Shown here: in pieces, positions 24,659 through 33,649 of the stretch | Position numbering within the stretch: the first letter of the stretch is position 1 | Layout: each line of letters opens with the position of its first letter | Translations under genes and position numbers: made by a program | Assembly (NCBI GenBank): GCA_902799955.1 | Contig: CADCCQ010000022.1 | Span: forward strand, 1-34,461 | Reading direction: 5' to 3' | Length of the DNA stretch: 34,461 nt | From: an uncultured bacterium | Lineage (GTDB): Bacteria; Verrucomicrobiota; Kiritimatiellia; RFP12; UBA1067 | The notes under the pieces: model-generated | Database searches by the model: none | The model's input: only the letters and a program-made list of their open reading frames with translations | Told to the model about the DNA's origin: nothing

Positions 24659-26340
24659 AAGAGTCGGTGATGCTGTTGCTGAACGTGGTCGTGACCGTCT
24701 TCGGCGGGCTCGGCGTGTTCCTGCTTGGGATGAAGAACCTCTCCGACGGCCTGCAGTCCGTCGGCGGGGGCGGGCTGCGAAAGTTCATGGGGATGGCCAC
24801 GTCGAACAAGCTTGCCGCGATCGGGACGGGCGTAACGTCGACGCTGATCGTGCAGTCGTCGTCCGTCATAACCGTGATGCTCGTCGGCTTCGTCGGCTCC
24901 GGGATGATGACGCTCGCGCAGGCGGTGAACGTCCTCATCGGCGCGAACATCGGCACGACGGGCACGATCTGGATCGTGGCGTTCGCCCCGTCGCCGGAGA
25001 TGCTCGGCCTCGCCGGCCTTGCCATCGGCGGGTGCCTCTACTTCTTCCTGCGGAGCGACCGGCTGCACGACCTCGGCTTCGCGGTGATCGGCCTTGGCCT
25101 CGTGTTCCTGGGGCTCTACTTCATGTCGAAGGGCGTGCTGCCCATCCGCCAGCACGAGGGCGTTCAGGCGATGTTCACGAGGATGCAGGCCACGACGATA
25201 GGCGAGGCGGCGCTCGTCGCGCTAGTCGCGGCGGTTTTCACCGCCGTGATCCAGAGCTCCGCCGCGACGATCGCGATCGCGATGACGCTCGCCACCCAGC
25301 AGCTCATCACGTACGAAATGGCTGTGGCGGTGCTCTTCGGCGCGAACATCGGCACGACGGCCACTGGCTGGCTCGCGTCGATCGGCGGCCCGTCGGTCGC
25401 GAAGCGCACTGCCCTCGCGCACACGCTCTCCAACCTCCTCGGCTCGGTCGCGCTCATCTGGTTCTTCCCGCTCTTCGTCAAGTTCGGCCAGGCGCTCTTC
25501 CCGGGGTGGAACGCCGAGACGATGACCGACAAGGGGCCGGTGCTGCTAGGCGTCATGGCGCCGATAGCGGTGACGGACACCGTCTTCGCGCTTATCCGCG
25601 GAATCCTCCTCTACCCGTTCGTCGCCCCGTTCGCGCGCCTGATCGAGCGCATCATCCCGCCGAAGGAGGACGAGAGGCCGCACCTGAGCGCGCTCAAGTC
25701 GGGCGTCAAGATATCCCCAGTCATCGCCTGCGACCAGGCGCTCGTCGAGGTCACGTTCATGCGCGACACCGACATCGTGATGCTGACAAGGGCGAAGCTT
25801 GTGCTCTCAGACGAGTCGACGGACGCCGACGAGGCGTTCATCGTCCGCCGCGAGGCGCGGCTCGACGAGGTGCAGCACGACGTCACTGACTTCCTCGGCA
25901 ACCTGCTCGTGAAGCGCCTGCCGATGGCGGTCGCGGCGCGTGCGCGGCGTCTGCTGCGAATCGCCGACGAGCTGGAGTCCGTCTCCGACGAGGTGGCGGC
26001 GGTGCTGAAGGCCCGCAAGCGCCTCCGCAAGGAGAAGCAGCACTTCTCGCAGGTGTCGAAGGAGAGGATCCTCGACCTGCACTCCCGCGTCATGGCGTTC
26101 GCGGCGAAGGTCTCGCCGCTCGTCGTCTCTCCTCGCGTCGCGTTCGACCTCGAGGCGCTGCAGGCGGAGTCTAAGGACATCCACGAGTACGTGCGCCGCT
26201 GCAGGCAGTTTCAGCTGATGCGCGTCGGCCCCGCGGACCCCGGGTCGCCCAACAGAGTGCTTGTCGAGCTTGACGTCATCAACGCGTACGAGCGCATCCG
26301 CGCCTACTACCTCAACATAGCCGAGGCCCTGGCCATATAA
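24655..26340 (+). CDS. Na+/phosphate cotransporter family protein with PhoU-like C-terminus
   Basis: 561 residues. ATG 24655 overlaps the previous stop; the frame from 24028 is a shadow. The membrane part has the duplicated signature of Na/Pi-II transporters: QSSSVITVM (Gln67-Ser70) followed by GANIGTTGT, and again QSSAATIAIAM (Gln200) followed by GANIGTTAT. About eight to nine helices to residue ~330, then a helical, charged PhoU-like region (RADEAFIVRREARLDEVQHD..., LLRIADELESVSDEV). The likely role is sodium-coupled phosphate uptake. Last gene of the operon; no terminator hairpin is obvious before 26371. Confidence 0.93.
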   Translation: MKESVMLLLNVVVTVFGGLGVFLLGMKNLSDGLQSVGGGGLRKFMGMATSNKLAAIGTGVTSTLIVQSSSVITVMLVGFVGSGMMTLAQAVNVLIGANIGTTGTIWIVAFAPSPEMLGLAGLAIGGCLYFFLRSDRLHDLGFAVIGLGLVFLGLYFMSKGVLPIRQHEGVQAMFTRMQATTIGEAALVALVAAVFTAVIQSSAATIAIAMTLATQQLITYEMAVAVLFGANIGTTATGWLASIGGPSVAKRTALAHTLSNLLGSVALIWFFPLFVKFGQALFPGWNAETMTDKGPVLLGVMAPIAVTDTVFALIRGILLYPFVAPFARLIERIIPPKEDERPHLSALKSGVKISPVIACDQALVEVTFMRDTDIVMLTRAKLVLSDESTDADEAFIVRREARLDEVQHDVTDFLGNLLVKRLPMAVAARARRLLRIADELESVSDEVAAVLKARKRLRKEKQHFSQVSKERILDLHSRVMAFAAKVSPLVVSPRVAFDLEALQAESKDIHEYVRRCRQFQLMRVGPADPGSPNRVLVELDVINAYERIRAYYLNIAEALAI

Positions 26341-26370
26341 GGTTTGCACTTCATTTTTAACTGCCATTTG

Positions 26371-26379
26371 TGATATAAT
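26371..26379 (+). promoter_or_regulatory. Extended -10 promoter of the McsA/ClpC/Tol operon
   Basis: TGATATAAT at 26371-26379 (hexamer 26374-26379), 8 bases before ATG 26388 and without a Shine-Dalgarno. The same leaderless layout as at 19041. No -35 with correct spacing. Confidence 0.7.
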
Positions 26380-26387
26380 ATACGGAA

Positions 26388-27329
26388 ATGAAATGTGAAT
26401 TGTGCAAGCAGAACGACGCCGAGACGGCGGTGTCCACCGTGAAGGACGGAGTGGAGGACGAGCTGTACGTCTGCCGGGAGTGCGCGGAGAAGGAGCGCGC
26501 GCGCCGGCAGAAGAAGAGCCTCCGCACCCGCCGGGACTCCTCGCGTCCGCAGTCTGGCGTGTCGATGACCGTCACCCGCATCGGCGGAGGCGAGAAGCCG
26601 CCGCCGATAATCGAGGCAATAATGAACGCCGTGGAGGGGGTAGTCTCCGAGATCAACGGCGAGGCCGCCGCGAAGGCTGGGAAAAAGGGCGGCAAGGACA
26701 AGGAAGGCGGCAAGGATGCAAAGGGCGATGAGGAGCCGCTTGTCGCGCTGCCGTGCAAAAACGTGAAGTCTGCGTACAGGATTCGCGGCGGCCTCCACCT
26801 GGAGGGTCTTTTCCTGATTGGCGAGCTCGAGGCGGCGAAGAGGGCGTTTCGGGCGGTTGGCATGAGTCTGGAGGGAATCACGGCCCAGGGCCTGAAGGAG
26901 CCCGGGCACATCTACAGGATCATGGCGCGCAAGGACGCGGGCGAGGCCGCGGCGAGGATGCTCGACGACGTGCTGGAGCAGGAGGCGAACGCGCGTGCGC
27001 GGCTCGCCGACGATGAAATGGTGCGCGTGATGGGCGACGCGATCTGCCGCGCGCTCGCGACGCTCAGGAGCTGCAGGCTTCTTTCGCACGCCGAGCTCCT
27101 CGACATCCTCTCTCCGATCAGGCTCGCGGTGATGAACAGGTACCTTGACGGGCTGACGCTGAAGGAGGTCGACTCGATGATGACGAAGATCGAGTTCCCC
27201 GACGACGAACGCCCCGAGAGCTTCGACCAGGCGACGATAGACTCCATCGACGCGTCGCTCGCGGACGAGATGAACGGGCGCTTCGAGAACGTCATCCTGA
27301 CCGAAGAGGCGGAACGGAGGTTCATGTGA
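26388..27329 (+). CDS. McsA-type zinc finger fused to the C-terminal half of McsB (kinase N-domain missing)
   Basis: 313 residues. N-terminus: MKCELCKQNDAETAV...YVCRECA, a zinc site (Cys3, Cys6, Cys29, Cys32) as in McsA. Then a Lys/Gly/Asp-rich linker (about 92-118). From Cys123 the sequence PCKNVKSAYRIRGGLHLEGLFL, VGMSLEGITAQGL, HIYRIMARKDAGEAAARMLDDVL, RALATLRSCRLLSHAELLDILSPIRLAVMNRYL follows in order the C-terminal part of the arginine kinase McsB, whose CPTNLGT-type motif, GEG loop and C-terminal helices it resembles. The N-terminal ATP-binding half of McsB is absent, so it cannot be an active kinase; the call rests on family knowledge, not on a run alignment. It overlaps clpC (GTGA). 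In Firmicutes ctsR-mcsA-mcsB-clpC is the known order; no ctsR is seen. It is likely a ClpC adaptor or substrate receptor. Confidence 0.75.
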   Translation: MKCELCKQNDAETAVSTVKDGVEDELYVCRECAEKERARRQKKSLRTRRDSSRPQSGVSMTVTRIGGGEKPPPIIEAIMNAVEGVVSEINGEAAAKAGKKGGKDKEGGKDAKGDEEPLVALPCKNVKSAYRIRGGLHLEGLFLIGELEAAKRAFRAVGMSLEGITAQGLKEPGHIYRIMARKDAGEAAARMLDDVLEQEANARARLADDEMVRVMGDAICRALATLRSCRLLSHAELLDILSPIRLAVMNRYLDGLTLKEVDSMMTKIEFPDDERPESFDQATIDSIDASLADEMNGRFENVILTEEAERRFM

Positions 27330-29869
27330 GCGTGCAGTTCTCGAAGAACGCGCTGGACGCGCTGAACGCCTCTCAGAGCTGCGCGCGGCAGTTCGGCCAC
27401 GACCACGTTGGCTCAGAGCACATCCTCCTCTCCATCTTCGCGATCCGCAAGTGCCAGGCGTGCCAGCGACTCGAGCGCCTCGGGCTCAGCATAGGCGACC
27501 TGGAGGAGTCGATGAAGGCGATGATCTCCGGCGGCGGCGCGGGCATGGTGCAGCGCGGGCTGCTTCCGGTCACCGCGCGGACGCGCAAGGTGATGGAGAT
27601 CGCCGAGATGCTCGCCGGGAAGGGCGCGACCGTCGACACGACGCACATCGTGTCCGCGATGATGCGAGAGGGCGAGAACGCGGCGGCGCAGCTCCTCTTC
27701 AACGCGGGCGTCACAGTCGAGAAGTTCGAGACCGCCGGGACGCAGGGCAAGGCGCCGGGCGACGACGAGGACGAAGGCCAGGACGAATCCGAGGAAGGCG
27801 GCGACGAGGACGGCGAAGAGGGCGGCGAGACCGCCCGCGGCGCCAACGGCAAGGCGCAGAAGACGCCTACGCTGAACACCTTCGGGCGCGACCTGACGGC
27901 GCTCGCGAAGGCCGGCGCCCTCGACCCGGTGATAGGGCGCAGGCGCGAGCTCTCGCGCGTGATACAGATTCTTTCGCGCAGGACGAAGAACAACGCCGTG
28001 CTGATCGGCGAGGCGGGCGTCGGCAAGACGGCGGTCGTCGAGGGCCTCGCCCAGGCGATATGCTCCGGCAACGTCCCGGAGAGGATGCAGTCGAGGCGCG
28101 TCGTCGCGCTGGACATGGCGCGTGTCGTCGCCGGCACGCAGTACCGCGGGCAGTTCGAGGAGCGCCTGAAGAAGATCATCGACGAGACGAAGCGCAGCGG
28201 GAACGTGATACTGTTCCTCGACGAGATACACACGATGGTCGGCGCCGGGGGCGCCGAGGGCGCGATGGACGCCGCGAACATCTTGAAGCCCGCTCTGGCG
28301 AGGGGCGAGCTCCAGTGCGTCGGCGCGACGACCCTCAAGGAGTACCATAAGTCGATAGAGAAGGACGCCGCGCTCGAGCGCCGGTTCCAGTCCGTTCAGG
28401 TCGACGAGCCAACGGTCGCGGACGCGGTGGAGATACTGTCCGGACTAGCGCCGAAGTACGAGGAGCACCACGCCGTGAAGTTCACGGCCCCGGCGATCAG
28501 GGCGGCTGTCGAGCTGACGGCGCGCTATATACCGTCCAGGCAGCTTCCCGACAAGGCGATCGACGCGATGGACGAGACGGGCGCGAGGCTGCGGATGCAG
28601 AAGAGCGAGAGGCCGAAGGCGCTGCAGGACATGCAGGCGAAGATGTCGAAGCTGAAGGCGAAGAAGGACGACGCGGTGAAGGCGGGCGACTTCGACGAGG
28701 CGGCGAAGTTCCGCGACGCGGCGAAGACGGTGTCCGCCGAGTTCTCCGCCGCGCTCGAGGAGTGGAGGCGCACGCACGCCGAGGAGATCGTCGAGGCGAC
28801 CGAGGCCGACGTGGCGGCGACGGTGTCGTCCATGAGCGGCGTGCCGCTCGAGAAGATGAGCGCGACGACGGCGGAGCGGCTCGTGGGCATCGAGAAATCT
28901 CTCGGCGCATCTGTCATTGGGCAGGAGCGGGCCGTCGCGGCGGTCGCGAAGGCCCTCAGGCGCAGCAGGGCGTTCCTCGCGGACCCGCGCCGGCCGCTAG
29001 GCAGCTTCCTCTTCCTGGGGCCGACTGGCGTCGGCAAGACGCATCTCGCGAAGATGCTGGCCGAGAGAGTGTACGGCGACGAGAAGGCGCTTGTCGCGCT
29101 CGACATGAGCGAATACCAGGAGAAGTACTCCTCGTCGCGCCTCGTCGGCTCGCCGCCGGGCTACGTCGGCTACGACGAGGGCGGGCAGCTCACCGAGAAG
29201 GTGCGCAGGCGCCCGTATTCGGTCGTCCTCTTCGACGAATTCGAGAAGGCGAACTCCGACGTCTGCAACATGCTGCTCCAGATACTCGACGACGGACGCC
29301 TCACCGACGGACAGGGCCGCGTCGTCGACTTCAGGAACACGATGGTGATCTGCACTGCGAACCTCGGCTTCGACTTCGCCAGCGAGGGCCACACGCTGGG
29401 CTTCTCCACCGAGACCGCCGAGACGAGCTACGACGTCCTGAAGGAGAAGCTCGTCTCCGAGGCGAAGAGGGCGTTCCGGCCGGAGCTGCTCAACCGCTTC
29501 GACGAGACGGTCGTGTTCCGCAGGCTCGACAAGGACGACCTGAGGAAGATACTCGCGCTCGAGCTCGACGCGCTCGACACGCGGCTCGCGAAGCTCGGCT
29601 CGAGGCTGTCGCTCGACGCGAAGGCGGCGGACCTCATCGTGGACAGGGGCTACGACAGCGCACTAGGCGCGAGGCCCCTGCGTCGCGTCGTGCAGGAACT
29701 TGTGGAGGACCCGGTGGCGGACATGCTCCTCGCGGGCAAGTCACCGGCGGTCATCAGGGGACGGCTCGCCAAGGACGGCAAGTCGATAGTGTTCGGAGAG
29801 GGAAGGGCCAGAAGGCAGGCAGAAACGGAGGCGCAGGATGTTGGGATTCGGCAAGAGACACAGGCGTGA
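27326..29869 (+). CDS. clpC: ClpC-type AAA+ chaperone of the Clp protease
   Basis: 847 residues, GTG start overlapping the previous stop. N-terminal Clp-N domain (about 1-145), then an acidic linker ([15 protein letters not shown], about 150-180). First AAA+ module: Walker [10 protein letters not shown] (Lys234), Walker [12 protein letters not shown]. The middle holds a UVR motif, [18 protein letters not shown], as in ClpC, and the short coiled M-domain. Second module: Walker [10 protein letters not shown] (Lys571), [34 protein letters not shown], Walker [11 protein letters not shown], and a C-terminal D2-small domain. It unfolds substrates for ClpP in the cytoplasm; the upstream McsA/McsB-like gene is a probable adaptor. 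Its end overlaps the next gene by 32 bases in another frame. Confidence 0.95.
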   Translation: MSVQFSKNALDALNASQSCARQFGHDHVGSEHILLSIFAIRKCQACQRLERLGLSIGDLEESMKAMISGGGAGMVQRGLLPVTARTRKVMEIAEMLAGKGATVDTTHIVSAMMREGENAAAQLLFNAGVTVEKFETAGTQGKAPGDDEDEGQDESEEGGDEDGEEGGETARGANGKAQKTPTLNTFGRDLTALAKAGALDPVIGRRRELSRVIQILSRRTKNNAVLIGEAGVGKTAVVEGLAQAICSGNVPERMQSRRVVALDMARVVAGTQYRGQFEERLKKIIDETKRSGNVILFLDEIHTMVGAGGAEGAMDAANILKPALARGELQCVGATTLKEYHKSIEKDAALERRFQSVQVDEPTVADAVEILSGLAPKYEEHHAVKFTAPAIRAAVELTARYIPSRQLPDKAIDAMDETGARLRMQKSERPKALQDMQAKMSKLKAKKDDAVKAGDFDEAAKFRDAAKTVSAEFSAALEEWRRTHAEEIVEATEADVAATVSSMSGVPLEKMSATTAERLVGIEKSLGASVIGQERAVAAVAKALRRSRAFLADPRRPLGSFLFLGPTGVGKTHLAKMLAERVYGDEKALVALDMSEYQEKYSSSRLVGSPPGYVGYDEGGQLTEKVRRRPYSVVLFDEFEKANSDVCNMLLQILDDGRLTDGQGRVVDFRNTMVICTANLGFDFASEGHTLGFSTETAETSYDVLKEKLVSEAKRAFRPELLNRFDETVVFRRLDKDDLRKILALELDALDTRLAKLGSRLSLDAKAADLIVDRGYDSALGARPLRRVVQELVEDPVADMLLAGKSPAVIRGRLAKDGKSIVFGEGRARRQAETEAQDVGIRQETQA

Positions 29870-32504
29870 GGACGACGACGAAAGCCGCGAAATCGGTATG
29901 TTCGCGCCGCCGGAGAAGTTCTCCACCGTCGACTGGCTGCTCGCGGCGCTGATAGGCGCGGCGGCGTTCTTCGCGATTGTGGCGTTCTCGTACAAGGGAC
30001 TGCACCCGACCGCCTGGGACGACTGCGCGTTCGCAGCCGGGCAGAGGCCGGCCGCGACGATCATGCCGGGAATCTGGCGGGTGGTCGTCAGGAGCCTGTT
30101 TGGCGTGCTCGGCGTCTCCGGCGGGTGCGCCGCCATGGCGCTCCTCGGCAAGGTTTCTTTCGCCGTCGTCGTGGCATTCGCGTACATGTCGTTCAAGGGG
30201 ATGCTTTCCGTCCTGATCAGGCTCATCGACGGCAACTCCGTGTGGTCGAAGGTGCTGTCGCGCGCAGTGGCGGCACTCGCGGCGGCGCTGTTCGCCTGCT
30301 CGGACCCAGTGTGGACGGTCGGCCAGGCGTTCACGTCGGACGCCTTCACCGTCCTGCTGGTGACGTTTGACGTCTATCTCTTCGTCCAGTTCCTCTGCTC
30401 CGGCAAGGTCACTCCCGCCTACTGGGCGATGTTCGTCATGGGTCTTGTCTGCGCGGAGACGCCGCTCGGGATGTTCATGCTCGTGGTGTTCTGGGGGATG
30501 TTCCACGTCCTCCTCCGCCACGGCTCCCTCTTCCACGTCAAGCTCCTCGAGCCGCTGAAGAGGCAGAGCTCGAAGTGGTACCTGACGCTCTTCTGGGCGC
30601 TGGGCCTCCTCGCCGGCGTGACGTTCGCCGTCGTCGGCTTCGTCAAGTTCGACGGGCTCGTGTACAACGGGATATCGCTCGGCGACGTGCCGATCAGGTA
30701 CGCGAGCGAGCTGTGGCACATGTTCATAGGCGCGGCGACGCCGGGCGCGTGGATCGTGGGCATCGGCGCGTCCATGCTGCCGTTCGTCATCGCCATGGTC
30801 CTGCTCAGGAGGGCCACGGACCTCGAGTACTTCCTGAGCTACCACGTCGGCCTCGTCTTCTTCGTCATCGGGTGCATAGCGTACTCTCAGATGGCGTCGC
30901 TGCAGCCGCTCTGGTTCTGGACGTTCGGGAAGTCCGTCCAGGTGCAGAGCCCCGTGCTGCTCTTCGTGTGCATGCTGATGACCGCCGCGACCGTGTGCGC
31001 TTCTCTCGCCGTGGTTCTGGTCGACGCCTACTGCCGCGATCACAGGAAACTCGCCGCGCAGTTCGACCCGGACATCGACGAGGAGGGCGGCTCGAAGGCC
31101 AACAAGCTCGTCAAGCCGCTGGTGATCGTCTCCGTGTTCGCCGCGCTCTTCGCCGGCGCCGCGTGGGGGCGGCGCCAGCCGGCGACGATGGAGATGATCG
31201 CAACGGTCGACCAGTACGTGAAGGAGGTCGTCGACGAGGCCGATGGCGCGCAGTGGGTGTTCACCGACGGCACGTTCGATCGCGCGATCGAGCTGGAGTC
31301 GGCCAGGCGCGGGGGCTCGCTGAAGTGCCTGTCGCTCGCGGACGTCTCGTCGCCCCAGACGCGCTATCTGACGGCAGCGGCTGGGATGCCCGACGAAGAG
31401 GACAAGAAGTCGGCGGAGATGGGCGGAGCGAACCTGCTCAGGACCTGGCACGCGAAGCCTACGCGCATCGAGAGGTGCGCGATGATGTTCGGGCTCGAGG
31501 AGTGGACTGAGCGCGGCGGCGGCGAGTTCCCGCCGATCTCCGGCACGCTCGCGCGCACGAAGTGGCCGACCGCCGAGAGGCGCGAGGCCGGCATAAGGGG
31601 CGGCTACGGCGTGATCGAGAGGATAATCCGCTTCTACCTTGACCGCGGCGCCCTCGCGCCGGAGGCGGGGGTGTACGTGAACCACGTCTACCTCTGCATG
31701 CAGGGCCACATGGCGTACCTCGCCCACAAGCGCGCGGAGCTGTTCGGGCGCTCGACCGTTGACGTCGGCCGGGCCAAGCAGGAATACGAACTGGCCGACA
31801 TGCTAGACAACAAGAACGAGGCGAGGCGCAAGATACTCGACAGCATGAGGAACATGAAGGACCACATGCTCCGCCAGATGACGCCGCGCGAGGGACTGTC
31901 GTACGCGCTCAGTCGCGCCGAGTTCCGCCTCGCAAGCTACTACGCCGAGCCGATACTCGACGCCGACCCCGATGACGTGAACGCCAACTTCGGAATGGGC
32001 ATGTACTACTACACTTCGCATCAGTACGCCCTTGCGGAGAAGCACATGAACGTCTGCCTTAAGCGGAACCCCCGCCAGCCCGCGTTCTGGAACAACATCG
32101 CCGTGATCCAGATGCACCTCGACCGATTCAAGGAGGCCCGCGTGAACGCCAGGAAGGCGCTTGAGCTCCTCCCAGACTCCGCGGAGATCAAGAAGACGCT
32201 CAGCCAGATCGACGAGGCGGAGAAGAAGGCCGTAGAGGCGGAGAAGAAGAGCGACAAGAAGCCCGCCGCGACCGGGAAGGACGCGCCTGCGAAAAAAGCC
32301 GAGAAGAAGGCGGTGGAGCCGCCCAGGCCGGCGCCTCAGAAAAAGGCCGAGCCGGCAAAGGGGAACGAGAAGAAGGCGGCCGAGCCGCCTAAGGCCGCGC
32401 AGCCTAGGAAAGACGACGTCAAGAAGCCCGCCAACAAGCCAAAGAAGGGGGAGAAACCCCCCAAGGACGGCGGCAAGGCCAATAAGAAGGAGGTCGCCAG
32501 ATGA
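29838..32504 (+). CDS. Multi-pass membrane protein with TPR repeats and Lys/Pro/Ala-rich tail
   Basis: 888 residues; start ATG 29838 within the end of clpC, with GGAGG upstream. After a charged N-terminus (about 1-30) come ten or so membrane helices to about residue 445. A soluble part (about 450-690) and then TPR-like repeats (about 690-790: SRAEFRLASYYAEPILDADPDDVNANFGMGMYYYTSHQYALAEKHM, NNIAVIQMHLDRFKEARVNARKALELLPDSAE) follow. The last ~95 residues are a low-complexity KKPAATGKDAPAKKAEK-type tail, likely unstructured. The membrane part resembles large O-mannosyltransferase-like or DUF2723-like membrane proteins, but I cannot assign it. It overlaps the ExbB-like gene by ATGA, so it belongs to the Tol/TonB-like operon. 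Confidence 0.75.
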   Translation: MLGFGKRHRREDDDESREIGMFAPPEKFSTVDWLLAALIGAAAFFAIVAFSYKGLHPTAWDDCAFAAGQRPAATIMPGIWRVVVRSLFGVLGVSGGCAAMALLGKVSFAVVVAFAYMSFKGMLSVLIRLIDGNSVWSKVLSRAVAALAAALFACSDPVWTVGQAFTSDAFTVLLVTFDVYLFVQFLCSGKVTPAYWAMFVMGLVCAETPLGMFMLVVFWGMFHVLLRHGSLFHVKLLEPLKRQSSKWYLTLFWALGLLAGVTFAVVGFVKFDGLVYNGISLGDVPIRYASELWHMFIGAATPGAWIVGIGASMLPFVIAMVLLRRATDLEYFLSYHVGLVFFVIGCIAYSQMASLQPLWFWTFGKSVQVQSPVLLFVCMLMTAATVCASLAVVLVDAYCRDHRKLAAQFDPDIDEEGGSKANKLVKPLVIVSVFAALFAGAAWGRRQPATMEMIATVDQYVKEVVDEADGAQWVFTDGTFDRAIELESARRGGSLKCLSLADVSSPQTRYLTAAAGMPDEEDKKSAEMGGANLLRTWHAKPTRIERCAMMFGLEEWTERGGGEFPPISGTLARTKWPTAERREAGIRGGYGVIERIIRFYLDRGALAPEAGVYVNHVYLCMQGHMAYLAHKRAELFGRSTVDVGRAKQEYELADMLDNKNEARRKILDSMRNMKDHMLRQMTPREGLSYALSRAEFRLASYYAEPILDADPDDVNANFGMGMYYYTSHQYALAEKHMNVCLKRNPRQPAFWNNIAVIQMHLDRFKEARVNARKALELLPDSAEIKKTLSQIDEAEKKAVEAEKKSDKKPAATGKDAPAKKAEKKAVEPPRPAPQKKAEPAKGNEKKAAEPPKAAQPRKDDVKKPANKPKKGEKPPKDGGKANKKEVAR

Positions 32505-33229
32505 CGTCTATGCTCGCAAACTCGCTTGTGGACGGATTCTTCGGGTCCAACGCGATAGGAAAGGGGATTGTCATCATCCAGCTGCTGTGTTCTGTGGCGA
32601 TGGTGGCGGCGGTGATCGGAAAGTGGAAGGAGCTGCACTTCACCGGGCGCGAGACCCGCAGGTTCCTGCGCGACTTCGGCACCTGCCGCGACGTCCTGGA
32701 ATACTACCTCAACAGACGCCCGTCGCAGACCACCGGCATCGTCGGCATATACAAGGATACGTGCGAGAGGCTGCTCAAGCTGCTTTCGCCTGACGTGCGC
32801 ACCCTGCTCGCGGGCCGCGAAACGAACGGCGACGGGGCCGCCGCGCTCTCCGCGCGCGAGGTCGAGCTCGTCAAGGGCACGTGCGAGCACTCTCTCGACG
32901 AGGAGGAGATCAGGATGGAGCACGGCATGGGGGTGATCGCCACGGTCGTCGCGCTCTCTCCGATGCTAGGGCTCCTCGGAACCGTGTGGGGGGTCCTTGA
33001 CGCATTTGCGGAGATGGGCACCGCCGGAAGCGCGAACCTGGCCACCATCGCGCCTTCGATCTCCTCGGCCCTCGTCACGACGGTCGTCGGACTCCTCATC
33101 GCCATCCCGGGCGTCATCGCGTTCAACCGCATGAACGCCACGATACGCAACGTCACGAGCGACATGGAGGGCTTCGCAGACGATCTCGCCGGCCGCGTGG
33201 CCTGTGAATTCCAGGGGAAGGGCGCCTAG
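32501..33229 (+). CDS. MotA/TolQ/ExbB proton channel family protein
   Basis: 242 residues; ATG 32501 overlaps the upstream stop. An N-terminal helix (about 20-40), a cytoplasmic stretch with RLLKLL and HSLDEEE, then two membrane helices: MGVIATVVALSPMLGLLGTVWGVLDAF and TIAPSISSALVTTVVGLLIAIPGVIAFN. The LGLLGTVWG and ALVTTVVGLLIAIPG motifs are the TolQ/ExbB signatures, including the conserved Thr/Pro residues of the channel. It uses the proton-motive force together with the next gene to energise an envelope protein. Confidence 0.93.
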   Translation: MTSMLANSLVDGFFGSNAIGKGIVIIQLLCSVAMVAAVIGKWKELHFTGRETRRFLRDFGTCRDVLEYYLNRRPSQTTGIVGIYKDTCERLLKLLSPDVRTLLAGRETNGDGAAALSAREVELVKGTCEHSLDEEEIRMEHGMGVIATVVALSPMLGLLGTVWGVLDAFAEMGTAGSANLATIAPSISSALVTTVVGLLIAIPGVIAFNRMNATIRNVTSDMEGFADDLAGRVACEFQGKGA

Positions 33230-33231
33230 CG

Positions 33232-33648
33232 ATGAGCCTCAGGCGCAGAAGACGCATCCGAGGCGAGAAGCCCAAGGCAGCGGTCGACATGACTTCGCTC
33301 ATCGACCTGACCTTCCTTCTGCTCGTCACGTTCATCGTCACGCTCCCCGCGCTGGAGCAGGGCATATCGATAATGCTCCCGCAGGCGAAGACGGACACCC
33401 TGCCGACGAAGGACCGCAAGGCCAACACCGTGACGGTCGACGCGGCGGGCAGGATATTCCTCAACGACCGCCCCGTGTCCCGCGAGGAGCTGGAGGCCTC
33501 GCTGAAGGCGATGGCCGCCGAGGACCCGGACGTCCCCGTGCTGGTGAGGGGCGACGAGCGCCTGGACTACGGGAGCGTGATGGACGTCGTCAAGATAATC
33601 TACAAGTGCGCCATCAGGAAGATGGCCCTTGTCACCGTGGAGAAGTAG
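33232..33648 (+). CDS. ExbD/TolR family protein
   Basis: 138 residues, 2 bases after the ExbB-like gene. A basic N-terminus, one membrane helix VDMTSLIDLTFLLLVTFIVTLPAL with the essential Asp25 in MTSLIDLTF, and a periplasmic domain ending VPVLVRGDERLDYGSVMDVVKIIYKCAIRKMALVT, the ExbD/TolR pattern. It is the stator partner of the ExbB-like protein. Confidence 0.94.
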   Translation: MSLRRRRRIRGEKPKAAVDMTSLIDLTFLLLVTFIVTLPALEQGISIMLPQAKTDTLPTKDRKANTVTVDAAGRIFLNDRPVSREELEASLKAMAAEDPDVPVLVRGDERLDYGSVMDVVKIIYKCAIRKMALVTVEK

Positions 33649-33649
33649 G

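Noticed and set aside
29754..31727. 657-residue minus-strand ORF (and many other long antiphase ORFs)
   Set aside because: It lies antisense to the TPR membrane gene, is rich in R, H, D and V as expected for the complement of a GC-rich gene, and has no Shine-Dalgarno or domain.
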